Translations under genes and position numbers: made by a program
Assembly (NCBI RefSeq): GCF_003065605.1
Contig: NZ_CP026952.1
Coordinates: forward strand, 868,001-932,000
DNA from: Aeromicrobium chenweiae
Lineage (GTDB): Bacteria > Actinomycetota > Actinomycetes > Propionibacteriales > Nocardioidaceae
Direction of reading: 5' to 3'
Length of the DNA stretch: 64,000 nt
Notes under the pieces: generated by a model
Seen by the model: only the letters and a program-made list of their open reading frames with translations
Database searches by the model: none
Told to the model about the DNA's origin: nothing
Shown: one piece after another, positions 61,832 through 64,000 of the stretch
How the letters are laid out: each line of letters begins with the position of its first letter
Position numbering within the stretch: the stretch's first letter is position 1

Positions 61832-62598
61832 CAGAACGGGGGCCACGGGATCGGGGGCATCTCGCCCCGCGGCGCCGGGAAGCGGGCGGTGCGGAGCAGC
61901 CGCTCGCAGCGTCCGATGAGGGCGGCGATCTCGAACGGCTCGACCAGTGGCGCCAGCACGGCCGCCAGCTCCTCGTCGAGGGCCCGGCGCACGCGCTCGA
62001 CGCCGGCCAGCTCGTCCTCGGACAGGTCCTCGCCGATCCACCCCCACAGGACGGTGCGCAGCTTGTGCTCGGCGTGGAAGGTCAGGCCGTGGTCGATGCC
62101 GTGCCGGTGACCGCTCACCATCTCCAGGACGTGCCCGCCCTTGCGGTCGGCGTTGTTGACGACGATGTCGAAGACCGCCATGCGTCGCAGCTCGGGGGAG
62201 TCCTCGTGGATCAACGACACCGGACGGTCGTGGGCGTCGAAGCCGTCGAAGACGTGGCGCCAGCCCTGCTCGGGCACCGCGTCGCTCGGGACGAGGTCGA
62301 CGGCGTCCTGCGTCGGGTCGACGTCCTGCCAGAGCTGGACCATGCCGGGGCCGAGGGGGCCGTCCCGGAGCCAGGTGCGGGGCACGACGTCCCAGCCGAG
62401 CACCTCGGACACGAGGTACGCGGCGACCTCGCGGTGCGCGAGGCAGCCGTCGGGGAAGTCCCAGAGCGGACGCTCGCCCGAGATGGGCTTGTACGCGACG
62501 GCCACCTCGCCGATGCGTCCGACGAAGGTCGCGTTCGAGGCCGGCATGACCCGGCTGGTGACCTCGAGATCGCCGTCGAGGTCGAGGTCGGTCGTCAC
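61831..62598 (-). CDS. SCO1664 family protein (PI3/4-kinase-like fold)
   Basis: 255 aa from GTG 62598. Family landmarks: VAVAYKPISGERPLWDFPDG, EVAAYLVSEVLGWDVVPRTW, GMVQLWQDVD, FDIVVNNADRKGGHVL and GIDHGLTFHAEHKLRTVLWG. The ND and IDHG segments correspond to kinase-like catalytic and metal-binding loops, but substrate and activity are unknown. The gene sits in the order histidine phosphatase, DUF3090, SCO1664, widely conserved in actinobacteria and often near mshC. GTG overlaps the upstream stop. Confidence 0.93.
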   Translation of the reverse strand: MTTDLDLDGDLEVTSRVMPASNATFVGRIGEVAVAYKPISGERPLWDFPDGCLAHREVAAYLVSEVLGWDVVPRTWLRDGPLGPGMVQLWQDVDPTQDAVDLVPSDAVPEQGWRHVFDGFDAHDRPVSLIHEDSPELRRMAVFDIVVNNADRKGGHVLEMVSGHRHGIDHGLTFHAEHKLRTVLWGWIGEDLSEDELAGVERVRRALDEELAAVLAPLVEPFEIAALIGRCERLLRTARFPAPRGEMPPIPWPPF

Positions 62599-63164
62599 CG
62601 GAACCCTTCGGGCAGCTCGCAGACGTGCTCGTCCGAGTCCATCGGCAGGCTGCACAGCGGGCAGATCGGCCGACCCGCCCCGACCACCTCGCGCGTCCGC
62701 TTGGAGAACGCGCGGGCGCTGCCGACGGGGATGCGCACGACCAGGACCTCGTCGGGCTCGACCTCGTCCAGGTCGATGGTCTCGAGCTCCTCGGCCTCGA
62801 CCACGAGGATCGGGAACGCCTCGATGACCATCTGGGCCGTCGTCGGGTCCCAGCCGAGGCTCATGGCGCCCGCGCGGAACTCCTCCTCGACGGGCTGGTC
62901 GAGCGGCGCGTTGTCGACGAGCGGGGCGGGGGGGAGGGCGGGGACGCTGAACGGGTTGCCGTCCTCGGCCATCAGTCCGTCGAGGACCTCCTCGATCTTC
63001 TCGGCCAGGGCCGCGGCCTGCTCCTTCTCGATCGCGACGCTCACGATCTTCTTGCCGGCGCGAGCCTGCAGGAAGAACGTCCGGGCGCCGGGTTCACCGA
63101 CGGTTCCGACGACGAAGCGGTCCGGCCAGTCGAATCCGTGGACGAGGGGTGGCATGCGGTCCAT
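62595..63164 (-). CDS. DUF3090 family protein
   Basis: 189 aa. It shows the family opening FDWPDRFVVGTVGEPGARTF, a central Pro-rich spacer and a C-terminal zinc-ribbon-like element RPICPLCSLPMDSDEHVC with three Cys and a His. Function unknown; always linked to the histidine phosphatase and SCO1664 genes. ATG 63164 is one nt after the phosphatase stop; ATG 63155 is an alternative. Confidence 0.93.
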   Translation of the reverse strand: MDRMPPLVHGFDWPDRFVVGTVGEPGARTFFLQARAGKKIVSVAIEKEQAAALAEKIEEVLDGLMAEDGNPFSVPALPPAPLVDNAPLDQPVEEEFRAGAMSLGWDPTTAQMVIEAFPILVVEAEELETIDLDEVEPDEVLVVRIPVGSARAFSKRTREVVGAGRPICPLCSLPMDSDEHVCELPEGFR

Positions 63165-63165
63165 G

Positions 63166-63861
63166 TTAGGCGGGCCCGCCCGGGCCCGCGCCGCCGCCGA
63201 CCTGGGCGTCCGGCGCCGGCGGTGCCGCACGGAGCCAGGACAGGTCGCCGGCATCGGTGTTCGTCGCGACGACGTCGGGACGCGCCGCGCCGTACCGCAC
63301 GATCGAGACCGACGCCGGATTGACGTTGATGCGCTGGAACAGGTCGAGGTGCATGCCCAGGGCATCGGCCAGGATCGACTTGATGATGTCCCCGTGGCTG
63401 ACCGCGACCCAGACGGCGCCGGGCCCGTGCTCGGCCTCGAACGCGGCGTCGTGCCGGCGGATCGCCGCGACGGACCGGGCCTGCATGGCCTGGAGCGACT
63501 CCCCGCCGGGGAACACGGCCGCCGACGGCTGGCCCTGCACGACCTTCCAGAGGTCCTCCTTGGCGAGCTCGCTGAGCTTGCGGCCCTGCCACTCGCCGTA
63601 GTCGCACTCGGTGATGCCGCGCTCGGCGACCGTCGCGGGTGGGTCGGCCTGGTGGTGCAGGATCGCCCGGGCGGTCTGGCGGCAGCGCTCGAGCGGGCTG
63701 GTGACCACGCCCGCGACCGGCACGACGGCGAGGCGCTCGCCCGTCCGCGCGGCCTGCGTGCGTCCGGTCTCGTCGAGCCGGATGCCGGCAGTCCGTCCGG
63801 CGAGGACGCCGCTCGCATTCGCGGTGGTGCGTCCGTGCCGGACGAGGATGACGGTGGCCAT
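63166..63861 (-). CDS. Histidine phosphatase (MSMEG_4193 type)
   Basis: 231 aa. Catalytic VILVRHGRTTANASGVLAGR with the phospho-His, SPLERCRQTA, ECDYGEWQGR and the second His in WVAVSHGDIIK. Broad-specificity phosphomonoesterase fold; the conserved operon suggests a specific but unknown substrate. ATG 63861 has TACGAT (63869-63874) 7 nt upstream, so transcripts are likely leaderless. First gene of the four-gene operon ending at 61004. Confidence 0.94.
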   Translation of the reverse strand: MATVILVRHGRTTANASGVLAGRTAGIRLDETGRTQAARTGERLAVVPVAGVVTSPLERCRQTARAILHHQADPPATVAERGITECDYGEWQGRKLSELAKEDLWKVVQGQPSAAVFPGGESLQAMQARSVAAIRRHDAAFEAEHGPGAVWVAVSHGDIIKSILADALGMHLDLFQRINVNPASVSIVRYGAARPDVVATNTDAGDLSWLRAAPPAPDAQVGGGAGPGGPA

Positions 63862-63904
63862 GCGGCTGATCGTAGACGGGGACCGAAGCCGCTAGGTTGG
63901 TGGC

Positions 63905-64000
63905 GTGTCAGCCCTGGAGGTCGTCCTGGCAGCGTCGACCGCTGTGCTCGCGGCGGCGCTCGTGGTCACGTTCGTCCGTCTGCGTGTCGCCCGCCGCCAG
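63905..64000 (+). CDS. Unknown membrane protein, 5' end only
   Basis: The first 32 codons from GTG 63905 read as a short N-terminus and one membrane helix (LAASTAVLAAALVVTFVRL) followed by basic residues. TAGGTT (63893-63898) is 6 nt upstream, so this looks like a leaderless gene divergent from the histidine phosphatase operon. Too little is present to identify it. Confidence 0.6.
   Translation, partial: MSALEVVLAASTAVLAAALVVTFVRLRVARRQ

Overview
The window is a high-GC actinobacterial chromosome segment with one complete rRNA operon. The 16S text (20385-21905), the 3.1-kb 23S, the lack of tRNA genes in the 16S-23S spacer, the ANTAR, SCO1664 and DUF3090 genes and the many leaderless promoters fit Nocardioidaceae. 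From memory of 16S sequences I would guess an Aeromicrobium-like organism, but no alignment was run. No insertion sequence, integrase, phage gene or CRISPR array was seen; the window looks like resident chromosome.

Layout. 1-6.7 kb: 5' part of a methylenetetrahydrofolate reductase-like gene, a tRNA with UAA anticodon, a GAF-ANTAR regulator, an aldo-keto reductase, a TetR gene divergent from a thiolase-like/enoyl-CoA hydratase fusion, a small acidic protein and trmB. 6.8-19.7 kb: single genes and small operons (Bax inhibitor-1, SGNH hydrolase, tyrosine phosphatase-pirin, SDR-CYP102-like P450, quinone-oxidoreductase-like SDR with its HxlR regulator, mug-msrA, AI-2E transporter-YjbR, MarR, MBL-fold hydrolase with TetR, PRISE-type reductase). 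19.7-25.8 kb: rrn operon with two candidate promoters and tandem terminators. 25.8-32 kb: a CsbD/coiled-coil gene pair, a short UvrA, and a MarR gene divergent from an MMPL exporter.

32.1-47 kb is the most interesting part: nine genes in one direction, mostly with overlapping stop/start codons. It encodes a beta-lactamase-fold serine hydrolase, an oligopeptide ABC transporter (lipoprotein, permease, permease-ATPase fusion, ATPase), a giant S9 peptidase-beta-lactamase fusion, an M20 metallopeptidase, a COG3375-type GNAT and an enolase-superfamily N-succinylamino acid racemase, followed by a PucR regulator. GNAT plus racemase plus M20 is the gene set of the known irreversible D- to L-amino acid conversion (N-succinylation, racemisation, desuccinylation). 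The extra genes suggest a complete uptake, hydrolysis and stereo-inversion route for D-residue-containing peptides.

47-53.6 kb: two-component system, a 66-aa membrane protein and a MacB/FtsX-type ABC exporter on the minus strand, then Lrp and ACT-domain genes. 53.6-59.7 kb: a possible glycan locus with ATP-grasp, processive GT2 synthase and membrane-anchored glycosidase-like protein on plus, facing a response regulator fused to a PIG-L deacetylase and its PAS histidine kinase on minus. 59.8-64 kb: OYE-family reductase, the conserved actinobacterial block histidine phosphatase-DUF3090-SCO1664 followed by an NAD-binding protein, and the start of a truncated gene at the right edge.

Regulation is unusually readable. 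At least sixteen starts have a TANNNT -10 hexamer 6-7 nt upstream, as expected for leaderless mRNAs. Several regulator genes (TetR at 3134 and 18091, MarR at 17277 and 29985, HxlR at 13696) have inverted repeats over their own promoters.
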